Assembly (NCBI GenBank): GCA_028285305.1
Contig: JANQPV010000071.1
Coordinates: 1 to 57,183 of the forward strand
Reading direction: 5' to 3'
Source: Alphaproteobacteria bacterium
GTDB lineage: Bacteria; Pseudomonadota; Alphaproteobacteria; SMXP01
Length of the DNA stretch: 57,183 bases
The translations under genes were made by a program, and so were the position numbers. Shown here piece after piece: positions 10,345 to 18,041 of this stretch; positions within the stretch are counted from its first letter, which is position 1; each line of letters starts with the position of its first letter. Under the pieces are notes generated by a model. The model saw only the letters and a list, made by a program, of their open reading frames with translations. It was not told the DNA's origin and ran no database searches.

Positions 10345-10908
10345 ATGTTAGAAGCGACCCAGATCATGGCCAACATTGCGGGCGTTGTTGCCGCCATTGG
10401 AGTCATGGTTTCTTTGATCTATCTGGCCATCCAAGTACGAGACAATTCCCGCTTGGTCAGCGAGAACACCAAAGCCCAATTGATGGCCGGAGATCTTTCA
10501 TCCAACGATGGCAATCGTGAGCTGTTCATGGAGGCACTCGTCAAAGACCCGGATTTAGCCGCCCTAATTCTGCGCGGATACTCGGGAGAAGAACTGAGCG
10601 AAATTGATCGATTTCGCTTTGAAACCTGGGCTCGAATGACCGTTGAATCGCACATGACCTTTTTCGTGCTACTCGAGCGCGGCACCGTAACCGGCGAAAT
10701 TTTCGAGTACTGGAGCCATTCGTTTGACCGTCTATTGAGGCTCCCCACTTTTGTTGATGTCTACAAAAAAATGCGCAAGGATCTAAAGCCTTCCTTTCGG
10801 GAATATATGGACAAGAAAACGCCGCCCGAATTCGGTCTTCATGTACATTCAAATGAACGGACGGACTCAACAAAACTCGAAACTGTCTCTCCTGGAGCGC
10901 CGGCCTAA
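10345..10908 (+). CDS. Hypothetical protein with N-terminal membrane anchor
   Basis: The product is 187 aa. Residues 7-30 are one transmembrane helix (MANIAGVVAAIGVMVSLIYL). The remainder is soluble, largely helical and charged, with ELFMEALVKDPDLAALILRG and FRFETWARMTVESHMTFFVL. Proteins with this plan (one anchor followed by an NREL..ALVKDPDLA.I..RG pattern) are familiar as unannotated proteins of marine Proteobacteria, but I know no function. It is 53 bases upstream of a SnoaL-like gene in the same direction and may share its transcript. Confidence 0.65.
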   Translation: MLEATQIMANIAGVVAAIGVMVSLIYLAIQVRDNSRLVSENTKAQLMAGDLSSNDGNRELFMEALVKDPDLAALILRGYSGEELSEIDRFRFETWARMTVESHMTFFVLLERGTVTGEIFEYWSHSFDRLLRLPTFVDVYKKMRKDLKPSFREYMDKKTPPEFGLHVHSNERTDSTKLETVSPGAPA

Positions 10909-10961
10909 CAAAGTGTTCTCCGAAACAAGCCAACTCGTTACTCACAAAAAGAGAAGAGAAG

Positions 10962-11378
10962 ATGACATCCATCAGTGATACTGCAAAAGAATTTTTCGAA
11001 GCCTGCGAAACCGGAAAAGGCTGGGACGCATGCAAACGTTTTTGTACGGATGATGCGACGTTTGCGGCTCAAAGCGAACCCTTGTTGGAGATCAATACGC
11101 TTGCCGGTTATGTTAATTGGATGCGCGATCTTTTGGGCCCCATTCCCGATGGACACTATGAGCTGAAATCATTCGCGGTTGACGAAGAACGCAGAAATGT
11201 TTGCGCCTTTGCCATATTTAAAGGCACCCAAACTGGTGAAGGTGGGCCTGTGCCCCCGACCGGAAAGAGCGTGGCGAGTGATTATGTTTACGTGATGGAT
11301 TTCGAAGGCGACAAAATCAGACACATGACCAAGATCTGGCATTCAGGCCTTGCGCTTCAAGAATTGGGTTGGGCTTGA
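10962..11378 (+). CDS. SnoaL-like / NTF2-fold protein
   Basis: The product is 138 aa with the cone-shaped alpha+beta barrel pattern of the NTF2/SnoaL superfamily. An N-terminal helix (DTAKEFFEACETGKGWDACK) is followed by FCTDDATF, a YVNWMRDLLGPIPDGHYEL segment, and strands ending YVYVMDFEGDKIRHMTKIWH. Members include polyketide cyclases, isomerases and many unknowns. AGAGAAGAGAAG lies just upstream of the ATG. No substrate can be assigned. Confidence 0.75.
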   Translation: MTSISDTAKEFFEACETGKGWDACKRFCTDDATFAAQSEPLLEINTLAGYVNWMRDLLGPIPDGHYELKSFAVDEERRNVCAFAIFKGTQTGEGGPVPPTGKSVASDYVYVMDFEGDKIRHMTKIWHSGLALQELGWA

Positions 11379-11712
11379 ACAATTCTGACTTCGCTAAATC
11401 TCGTTGTGTTTTGCAATCTCCTGAAGGACCGCCATTTGGAAATGACATTCAATCTAAGTCTGACAAAAGTCTGCAACTGGCCATGAGCTGAATTAGTGTG
11501 CTTAAACTTCGTCAGTGACAGGCATCGGCAACCATCGGCCGAATGAGACCTTGCTAACTTGATCTGTCGGTGACTCTATTCGGTGACAAAACCGGCAGAG
11601 GTCTTTGTTGTCCAAACCCTCGACCCGAAAGCCTGTCTAGAGCAAAATCAATTTGGTTGCATTTGACTGCATTCAATTGTATAGTCTCCGTATAACGTCG
11701 GAGGACAGACGA
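11379..11712. other. Intergenic region before the cupin/TetR operon
   Basis: 334 bases without a gene. The last 60 bases carry a good promoter and possible operator (see 11652-11685). The heptamer CTAGAGC at 11637-11643 matches the end of the repeat at 12878-12983. The rest is featureless to the eye. Confidence 0.55.
11652..11685 (+). promoter_or_regulatory. Promoter and possible TetR operator for the cupin/TetR operon
   Basis: TTGCAT (11657-11662) and TATAGT (11680-11685) are separated by exactly 17 bases and end 27 bases before the cupin ATG. The same stretch has two TGCATT direct repeats ten bases apart (11658-11663 and 11668-11673). It also has an imperfect inverted repeat flanked by AATT on both sides, lying between the -35 and the -10. 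Autoregulation by the TetR-like product of the second gene is inferred from this overlap. Confidence 0.55.
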
Positions 11713-12144
11713 ATGCCCGGAACAATTTCAACGCTTGATAACAGCGATAGTCTTTATGTGCTCGGTGAAACACTGCGGCCCTTACTGACCAATGCAATGG
11801 GGTCTCCCATTGAGATTTTTGATACACGGGGGCCCGCAGACGCCGGCCCTCCGCCGCACACGCATGCCTGGGATGAGTTTTATGTTGTTCTTGAAGGAGA
11901 GCTTGAAGTTTGTCTGGATGGGGAAGAGCCCCAAACACTGCTAAAGGGCTCTGCCGTTCACATCCCTGCGGGAACGGTTCACAGCTATCGGAACGCTACG
12001 GACGATACGCACTTTCTCACGATTGTAACAAAAGGAAATGCAGATAAGTTCTTTCACGATGTTGCCCAGAACGTCGAGATGAGTCCGCCTGACATTCCAG
12101 AAGTGGTTCGTGTAGGCGCAAATCATGGGATTGATTTCATTTGA
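11713..12144 (+). CDS. Small cupin-domain protein
   Basis: The product is 143 aa with a single cupin barrel. Motif 1 is HTHAWDEFYVVLEGELEV (HxH...E...G) and motif 2 is PAGTVHSYRN, so the usual three-His/one-Glu metal site is complete. The ATG at 11713 has GGAGG 8 bases upstream. An earlier in-frame start at 11653 would lie inside the promoter and is rejected. The stop TGA overlaps the TTG start of the TetR gene, so the two are translationally coupled. Members bind small ligands or act as metal-dependent enzymes, and the substrate is unknown. Confidence 0.85.
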   Translation: MPGTISTLDNSDSLYVLGETLRPLLTNAMGSPIEIFDTRGPADAGPPPHTHAWDEFYVVLEGELEVCLDGEEPQTLLKGSAVHIPAGTVHSYRNATDDTHFLTIVTKGNADKFFHDVAQNVEMSPPDIPEVVRVGANHGIDFI

Positions 12145-12743
12145 AGCAAAAACGCGCTTACAAAAGCGAAAAGCGGGAAGCGCGGGCCGCCGCGACGCGT
12201 AATGCGATTCTTGAGGCATTCGCAGACCAGCTGTTGGAGCCAGGTCGCACGACACTTTCGCCGAGTGAAGCGGCTAAAAGCGCCGGCGTTTCGGTAAGAA
12301 CGGTGCATACGCACTTTCCAAACTACGAGAGCCAAATTACAGGCCTAGCTGAGTACTATGACGCAGAGCTCTATCCAGGAGGCGTTGTGTTAGCCACCGG
12401 TCCAGATGATCTGCCTCGCTACTACCGCGATATTCATGCAATGGCCCTGCAGAACCGGCTCTCTTGGGTTTTGGCAACGAATCCAGTCTTTGCAGGGGAG
12501 ATCCGTCTTAAGCGACGAAGCGAGAGATTAGACGCCATCCGCAATGCCGTTCGAGAAATTGAAGCGCCTCGCAAAAAGAGCGAAGAAGCACTCGCGATGT
12601 TGCTAAGCCTCTCCGGAGCAGATGCCTCATGGCCGATGCACGACCTCTATGGATTATCGCTTGATCGCATCCCGGATGTTATCGCAAATACAGTTTGGCT
12701 GATTGTTGAAGACCTTCGTGCTGCCTCCACAGCAAGGTCCTAA
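12141..12743 (+). CDS. TetR-family-like transcriptional regulator
   Basis: The product is 200 aa. The N-terminal DNA-binding region (about 15-62) has AAATRNAILEAFADQLLE and a helix-turn-helix LSPSEAAKSAGVSVRTVHTH FPN (residues about 39-61). This matches the TetR pattern of helix 3 ending in a tyrosine/histidine-hinge. The C-terminal ligand domain is divergent. The start codon is TTG at 12141, overlapping the preceding TGA stop as TTGA. It probably regulates its own operon through the operator-like repeats before the cupin gene. Confidence 0.8.
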   Translation: MKQKRAYKSEKREARAAATRNAILEAFADQLLEPGRTTLSPSEAAKSAGVSVRTVHTHFPNYESQITGLAEYYDAELYPGGVVLATGPDDLPRYYRDIHAMALQNRLSWVLATNPVFAGEIRLKRRSERLDAIRNAVREIEAPRKKSEEALAMLLSLSGADASWPMHDLYGLSLDRIPDVIANTVWLIVEDLRAASTARS

Positions 12744-12877
12744 TCAACTTCGGCAAGGGACGTTAAGCCAATCTTATGCGAACGTCAGTACCTGGACAAA
12801 ACCAGACACTCTGCACGGCAACTGACCTACAACGTGGTTTGGCTGAAAAAGCTTTAGAACGCCTTGACCCTAACTCT

Positions 12878-12983
12878 CTAGAGCGTTTCCAGATGAAGTG
12901 GAATCCGGTTCACCGTCAGGAAACGCGCAAAACAAGGAATCTGGAACCGTTTTGTGTTTCCGTCAAAACCAAAACGGCTCTAG
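12878..12983. repeat. Palindromic intergenic repeat element (about 106 bp)
   Basis: The ends are inverted repeats: CTAGAGC at 12878 and GCTCTAG ending at 12983. Inside are two stem-loops: GCGTTTCC (12883-12890) with GGAAACGC (12919-12926), and CCGTTTTG (12947-12954) with CAAAACGG (12970-12977). The sequence lies between a gene end and the stop of the convergent iorB gene and is non-coding. From memory it resembles a highly repeated intergenic element of Rhizobiales genomes. Copy number must be checked genome-wide. Confidence 0.6.
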
Positions 12984-12998
12984 TCGTCTATTCGGCCC

Positions 12999-15194
12999 TC
13001 AACTCCCCAGCGCCGCCATCACCCTGTCCGGCGTGAACGGCAGGTGCCGCAGACGCCGGCCCTTCAACGCATAAAAGGCATTTGAGATGGCGGCCGAGAC
13101 CATCGGCGTTCCCACCTCGCCCACACCCGTCGGCGGCGCGTCCACGTCCGCCATATAGATCTCTATCGGCGGTACTTGATTGGCGCGAGTGATCAGATAG
13201 TCGTAGTAATTGTTCTGCATCACCTCCCCGTTTTCAATCTCGATCCGCTCACTGAGGGAACTGGAAATCCCGAAGATAATCCCGCCCTCGATCTGGTTGT
13301 GGGAATTGTCCGGAGAGACAATCAGTCCCGCATCAACCGCCGCCCAGAAATGAACGACGCGGATCTCTCCTGCCTCGTCCACCTCAACTTCCGCGACGCC
13401 CGCCGCCTGAGAGGAGCTGTAGCCGGCAAAGGACAAGCCCAGAGCCCGCTCGCCGCGCTGCCGCCAGCCGGACATCTCGGCCACCTTTTCCAAGAGGTGG
13501 CGCCCGCGGGGGTTGTCCTCCACCAGATCAAGACGGAAGTCGAGAGGGTCGCGTCCCGCTTGCTCGGCCAATTCATCCATAAACGCTTCGGCGGCAAAGC
13601 TTGTGTAGGTGGCGCCGATCCCCCGGTACGGAGCCAGCCGCGCCTGGCGTTCGGTGATAATATGATCCGCCCGGAAGTCTTTAATGCCATAGAATTTGCT
13701 TTCGGCGCCGCGCATCGAGATCACATCTTTCGGCCGCACGGCGTCCCAGCGGCGCGGGTTAAAATAGCCAATCACTGTGGGGGTCGCGACCCGGTGGTAC
13801 CAGCCGTCCAAGCGCCCGTCTGCGGTCAGGCCTGCCTCTATCTTTTGCGCGGCGAGCGGCCGGAACGTGCCGTTCTTGACATCGTCTTCCCGCGTCCAAA
13901 TCACTTTGACGGGACGGCCCACGGCTTTCGAACTGAGGAGGGCATCACGCACATAATTCTGTATGAGCGCCGTCCGGCGACCAAAGCCGCCGCCCATGGT
14001 CATCATGTTAAGACGCACATTCTCCGCAGGGATACCAAGAGTCTCGGCAACCGTATGGGTGGTCCAGGACTGGGTCTGGGTCCCCGCCCAGACCTCCGCC
14101 CCCTGACCGTCCGCATCGACGTTGGCCACGGCCGCCATAGGTTCGATCTGCCCATGATAGGCATAATCGGAAATGTAGAGCTGGCTATAGGTCTTGTCTG
14201 CCTTGGAGATGGCCTCAAGGGCATCTCCCTTTTCCGTCCAAACGGTGGCCTCCGCATCCTTGTCTTCGGCCGCCGCCTGATACGCCACCAGCGTTTCCGC
14301 ACTGTTGAACTTGCGAGCCGGAGAGGTCTTAGACCACTCTACCTCCAAGAGGTCGCGGGCGCCGAGGGCGGTCCAGAGGCTCTCGGCAATAACGGCGACA
14401 CCATCCGGGAGCGGAACCACATCAATCACGCCTTCGACAGCGCGCACCTCGGCATCGTTGATCTTGAGGGGGCGCTCATCCTCGACCGGCGCGCGCAACA
14501 CGGCCCCATAGGCCAGGTTCGGCAGATCCACATCAATCGCAAAACGCGCGCGGCCGGTGCTTTTGTCGAAGACATCCCGGCGAGGTACGTCTTTTCCGAT
14601 ATAGCGAAACTCTGACCGGTCTTTGAGCGGAACAGTTTCGGCATCGGGAACCGTGACACCCCCAATGCCAAGCGCCACAAGCTCGCCGTAGGAAATACGT
14701 GTGCCATCGGGCGCAACGACCATACTCGGCTCCGTCTGCAGCCTCGATTTGTGAACGCCCAGGTGCCGCGCCGCAATCTGCAATAGGACATCACGCGCCT
14801 GGGCCCCGGCCCGCCGCATCGGCTCAAAATAGAACTGCACGCCGGTACTACCGGCCGTGTAAAGCACGCCGCCGAAGATCTTGTTCCCGAACCGGCGATC
14901 GTCTTCATTGAGCTGTTGAATGACAACGTCTTCCCACGCCGCATCCAACTCGTCGGCCAAGATCTGCGGGAGGGTTGAATAGCTGCTCTGACCCATTTCC
15001 GTAGAGGGAAACACGACGGAGATGACGCCGTCCGATCCAATGGACAACCAATGATTGACATTGAGCGGCACAGTAGCGTCCGTGGCGGCGTGAACCGCAG
15101 AAATGCCGCCAGCTCCGAGAACGAACGTTAATCCGGCGGCACCCTTTAAGACACCGCGACGAGAGAATTGCGGAGATTTCAGTGTACGTGTCAT
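12999..15194 (-). CDS. iorB: Molybdopterin-binding large subunit of an IorB-type hydroxylase
   Basis: The product is 731 aa, xanthine oxidase family, closest in plan to isoquinoline 1-oxidoreductase beta and periplasmic aldehyde dehydrogenases. A Tat signal (SRRGVLKG at about residue 11-18) precedes a hydrophobic stretch. Molybdenum cofactor contacts include MGGGFGRR. The catalytic Glu is E693 in GEVGTP. GGAGGGG lies 7 bases before ATG 15194. The ATG at 15215 would sit upstream of the stop of the preceding gene and lacks such a site. The gene starts one base after the iorA stop. It is expected to hydroxylate an N-heterocycle or oxidise an aldehyde in the periplasm, with no FAD subunit. The symbol reflects family, not proven substrate. 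Confidence 0.88.
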   Translation of the reverse strand: MTRTLKSPQFSRRGVLKGAAGLTFVLGAGGISAVHAATDATVPLNVNHWLSIGSDGVISVVFPSTEMGQSSYSTLPQILADELDAAWEDVVIQQLNEDDRRFGNKIFGGVLYTAGSTGVQFYFEPMRRAGAQARDVLLQIAARHLGVHKSRLQTEPSMVVAPDGTRISYGELVALGIGGVTVPDAETVPLKDRSEFRYIGKDVPRRDVFDKSTGRARFAIDVDLPNLAYGAVLRAPVEDERPLKINDAEVRAVEGVIDVVPLPDGVAVIAESLWTALGARDLLEVEWSKTSPARKFNSAETLVAYQAAAEDKDAEATVWTEKGDALEAISKADKTYSQLYISDYAYHGQIEPMAAVANVDADGQGAEVWAGTQTQSWTTHTVAETLGIPAENVRLNMMTMGGGFGRRTALIQNYVRDALLSSKAVGRPVKVIWTREDDVKNGTFRPLAAQKIEAGLTADGRLDGWYHRVATPTVIGYFNPRRWDAVRPKDVISMRGAESKFYGIKDFRADHIITERQARLAPYRGIGATYTSFAAEAFMDELAEQAGRDPLDFRLDLVEDNPRGRHLLEKVAEMSGWRQRGERALGLSFAGYSSSQAAGVAEVEVDEAGEIRVVHFWAAVDAGLIVSPDNSHNQIEGGIIFGISSSLSERIEIENGEVMQNNYYDYLITRANQVPPIEIYMADVDAPPTGVGEVGTPMVSAAISNAFYALKGRRLRHLPFTPDRVMAALGS

Positions 15195-15195
15195 C

Positions 15196-15648
15196 TTAAG
15201 TCCCCTCCGCCGCACGTTCGATCGCCTTAAAGATCCGATTGTAGGTCCCGCAGCGGCAGAGATTCGGGCTCATATACGCGGCGATGTCCTCTCGGCTGGG
15301 ATTGGGCGTTTCGGAAAGAAGCGCAGCGGCACGCATAATCTGACCGGACTGGCAATAACCGCATTGAGGAACCTGCTCCTCGATCCAAACCTTTTGCAGG
15401 GGGTGTGTGCCATCCTCTGAGAGGCCCTCAATGGTGGTGACTTCAGCGCCCTCAACATCGCTCAGCCTCATCTGGCAGGAAAAGACCGCGCCCCCGTTTA
15501 CATGCACCGTACAAGCACCGCACATCGCCGCCCCACAGCCATACTTCGTGCCCTTCAAGTTCATCGTATCCCGGATGACAAGGAGCAGCATCTCGTCTGG
15601 GGAGTTGTCAGCTTTGACCGGCTGTCCGTTCAAAACAAATTTCGTCAT
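15196..15648 (-). CDS. iorA: Two-[2Fe-2S] small subunit of an IorA-type hydroxylase
   Basis: The product is 150 aa. The plant-type ferredoxin cluster ligands are C38, C43, C46 and C58 (GCGAAMCGACTVHV). The second cluster is held by C96, C99, C131 and C133 (QCGYCQSGQ and NLCRCGTYNRI). It shuttles electrons from the Mo centre of IorB to an acceptor, probably cytochrome. ATG 15648 is preceded by GAGGAG. The 45 upstream codons in frame have no family similarity. The stop is one base before iorB, so the pair is one operon, iorA first. Confidence 0.9.
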   Translation of the reverse strand: MTKFVLNGQPVKADNSPDEMLLLVIRDTMNLKGTKYGCGAAMCGACTVHVNGGAVFSCQMRLSDVEGAEVTTIEGLSEDGTHPLQKVWIEEQVPQCGYCQSGQIMRAAALLSETPNPSREDIAAYMSPNLCRCGTYNRIFKAIERAAEGT

Positions 15649-15868
15649 TGACAACTCCTCAGGTGCGTTGGGCGATGAGCATAGGGCGGTTTTTGGCCTT
15701 GAGTACTCATTCAGATATATGTCCCTCCCGATGCCGAATAAAAGAGAGCACTCGTCCACTAATTGGCAACTCAGAAGATCCAATTATGCCGCCATCGAAA
15801 TGCGCAAAAAATAGGCAACTTCGCCCTACCAGATTAAGATGAGCGAAAACGTTGACGGACGATCACGC

Positions 15869-16807
15869 CTACCGCTCCGGCAGCGGAATAAACTCGTCCG
15901 TGTCGCCAGGCGGAAGTTTGAACCGCCCGTTTTCCCAATCCGCGGCGGTCCAATCCGCTTTGGCTTGTTCGATCCGCTCTTGGGAAGTCGCCACATAGTT
16001 CCACCAAATGTAGCGCGGGCCGGAGAGCGTTTCACCGCCCAGCAGCATGAGCCGGGCACCCTGCTCACCCGCTTTGGCGGTGATGGGGTTTCCGGGGCGA
16101 AAGACCATCATCTGACCGGCCTCATAGACTTCACCGGCCACTTCGATGGCGCCCGTAACAACATAAAGACCGCGATCTTCGTGGTCATCCGGCAAAGGCA
16201 ACAGCGTTCCAGCTTGAAGCACACAATCCGCATAGAACATGTCCGAGAACGTCTTTGTCGGTGCCGTTTCACCGTACGCACGGCCAATGATAAGGCGGAC
16301 TTCTTTCCCTTCACTTTCAAGGAACGGCAGAACTTCTTTGCCATGATGTTCAAAGCCCGGCTCAGTGTCTTCATGGGCCTCAGGTAAAGCCACCCAAGTC
16401 TGAATGCCAAAGAGATCGTGGGGACCTTTGCGGGTTGCTTCACTTGTCCGCTCTGAGTGCGTGATGCCTCGCCCAGCAATCATCCAGTTCACTTCGCCGG
16501 GATAAATCACCTGGTGTGTTCCCAGAGAATCTCTGTGTTCGAACTCTCCCTTGTACAAATATGTGACTGTCGCCAAGCCGATATGAGGATGAGGCCGCAC
16601 ATCAATGCCTTTGCCTGTGACAAACTCCACCGGCCCCACCTGATCGAAAAAGATGAAAGGACCGACCATTTGTCGGCGCGCCGAGGGCAACGCCCGGCGT
16701 ACCTCAAAGCCGCCTATATCCCTTGCTCTCGGAACAATGATGGTTTCGATCGCGTCGAGGCTGCCGCAATCCGGGCAGTCGGGCTCAAGGGCGGGATTCC
16801 ACGTCAT
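15869..16807 (-). CDS. Pirin family protein
   Basis: The product is 312 aa with two cupin barrels. Metal ligands of pirins are present: H73 and H75 (RPHPHIG), H117 and E119 (GITHSER). The C-terminal domain carries FRPGNPITA and LMLLGGE. Pirins bind Fe and some have quercetinase activity. Biological roles are diverse. The ATG at 16807 follows AGGACAAAGAT. It is divergent from the amidase-type operon to the right, with 470 bases between. Confidence 0.88.
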   Translation of the reverse strand: MTWNPALEPDCPDCGSLDAIETIIVPRARDIGGFEVRRALPSARRQMVGPFIFFDQVGPVEFVTGKGIDVRPHPHIGLATVTYLYKGEFEHRDSLGTHQVIYPGEVNWMIAGRGITHSERTSEATRKGPHDLFGIQTWVALPEAHEDTEPGFEHHGKEVLPFLESEGKEVRLIIGRAYGETAPTKTFSDMFYADCVLQAGTLLPLPDDHEDRGLYVVTGAIEVAGEVYEAGQMMVFRPGNPITAKAGEQGARLMLLGGETLSGPRYIWWNYVATSQERIEQAKADWTAADWENGRFKLPPGDTDEFIPLPER

Positions 16808-17277
16808 ATCTTTGTCCTGTCTTAATCTGCTCACAAACGAGCCGGTTACTAAACGAGGCAGATGCTGACCATCTCACACATTCCAACTCAACATAGCGAG
16901 CCACCGGCGATCTTCCAACTTTGGAAATTTCTATGGAGCCCAAGGCCTATTCCTATCGAAAGCGGTGATCCCGATGTTGTCGCCACCGTTCCACTAATAG
17001 AGTTGAATAGATTTAAGCCGATTTTGTCCTCAAACCAATCTAACAAATGCAGAGATTAAGGGCCCTTCTACTCAGTACACATCATTTTGGACAAGTCGAT
17101 CTGCTTGGCCGCCCGAATAGAACGGCCCACTGCGTCATTTTCCGAAACAGTATGTCAAAGTATTTGAACATTCTCCTACAAAAAGTCGACAATATATACG
17201 ATGCGCAAGCGAAACACAGATACAGTTAGAGCAATCAAGACAGTCCCACCATTGTGACCACCAAGGAGTCCCCGGCC
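16808..17277. other. Long intergenic region between divergent pirin and isochorismatase-like genes
   Basis: 470 bases with no supported gene. A perfect 10-bp palindrome AAGGGCCCTT is at 17058-17067, and the last 100 bases before the isochorismatase-like gene are AT-rich (around 17160-17230), as expected of a promoter region. I cannot assign a reliable -35/-10 pair or a regulator site. Confidence 0.5.
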
Positions 17278-17961
17278 ATGTCCACCCAAAAGCTTGAAGT
17301 TCTTACACCCGAAAACAGCCAACTGATCTTTATCGATCACCAGCCTCAAATGGCGTTCGGCGTGACCTCAATAGATCGCCAAACGCTCAAAAACAATGTC
17401 GTAGCACTAGCAAAATCCGCAAAAGTATTTGGTGTACCAACCACGATCACGACAGTTGAAACAGAGGCCTTTTCCGGGCACACCTATCCAGAACTCTTGG
17501 GCGTATTTCCTGACAATGACATTCTAGAGCGAACCTCCATGAACTCGTGGGACGACCAAAAAGTCCGCGATGCCCTCGCCGAGAACGGGAGAAAGAAGGT
17601 TCTTGTTTCTGGTCTGTGGACGGAGGTCTGCAACATTACATTCGCCTTCAGTGCCATGCTCGAAGGCGGCTACGAAATCTACATGGTCGCCGATGCATCC
17701 GGCGGCACCTCCCCTGAAGCTCATGAGTATGCCATGCAGCGAATGATCCAAGCTGGTGTCGTACCTGTGACTTGGCAACAAGTTCTCTTGGAGTGGCAAC
17801 GCGATTGGGCACGCCGAGACACCTACGATGCCGTGATGGATATCGTTCGCGAGCATTCGGGTGCCTACGGTATGGGCGTCGACTATGCCTACACGATGGT
17901 TCACAAAGCCGACGAACGCGTCAAGCACGGGCCCCGGCTGGACCCGGTCCCAGCATCTTAG
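17278..17961 (+). CDS. Isochorismatase-like cysteine hydrolase (YcaC-type)
   Basis: The product is 227 aa. The fold's Asp lies in LIFIDHQPQMAFGV (residues about 19-32) and the catalytic Cys in SGLWTEVCNITFAF. ERTSMNSWDD matches the family's substrate-loop region. YcaC-type members hydrolyse amides or remain unassigned. AAGGAG lies 9 bases before ATG 17278; an in-frame GTG at 17254 is less likely. It is the first gene of a seven-gene run ending at 23627 and is followed at once by a YtcJ-like amidohydrolase. The pair suggests amide or N-acyl substrate breakdown. Confidence 0.85.
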   Translation: MSTQKLEVLTPENSQLIFIDHQPQMAFGVTSIDRQTLKNNVVALAKSAKVFGVPTTITTVETEAFSGHTYPELLGVFPDNDILERTSMNSWDDQKVRDALAENGRKKVLVSGLWTEVCNITFAFSAMLEGGYEIYMVADASGGTSPEAHEYAMQRMIQAGVVPVTWQQVLLEWQRDWARRDTYDAVMDIVREHSGAYGMGVDYAYTMVHKADERVKHGPRLDPVPAS

Positions 17962-18041
17962 AGACGGTGGCCGGTCCACCAAGACCGGCAAGCCCCACCG
18001 GCCTCATCGCCTTTATGGAAAGCAAGTATTCTTAAGAATGG

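Noticed and set aside
13176-14615. 479-codon open frame on the plus strand opposite iorB
   Set aside because: It is the antisense shadow of the well-supported iorB gene. Its translation has no recognisable motif and the GC-rich codon bias leaves the opposite frame open.
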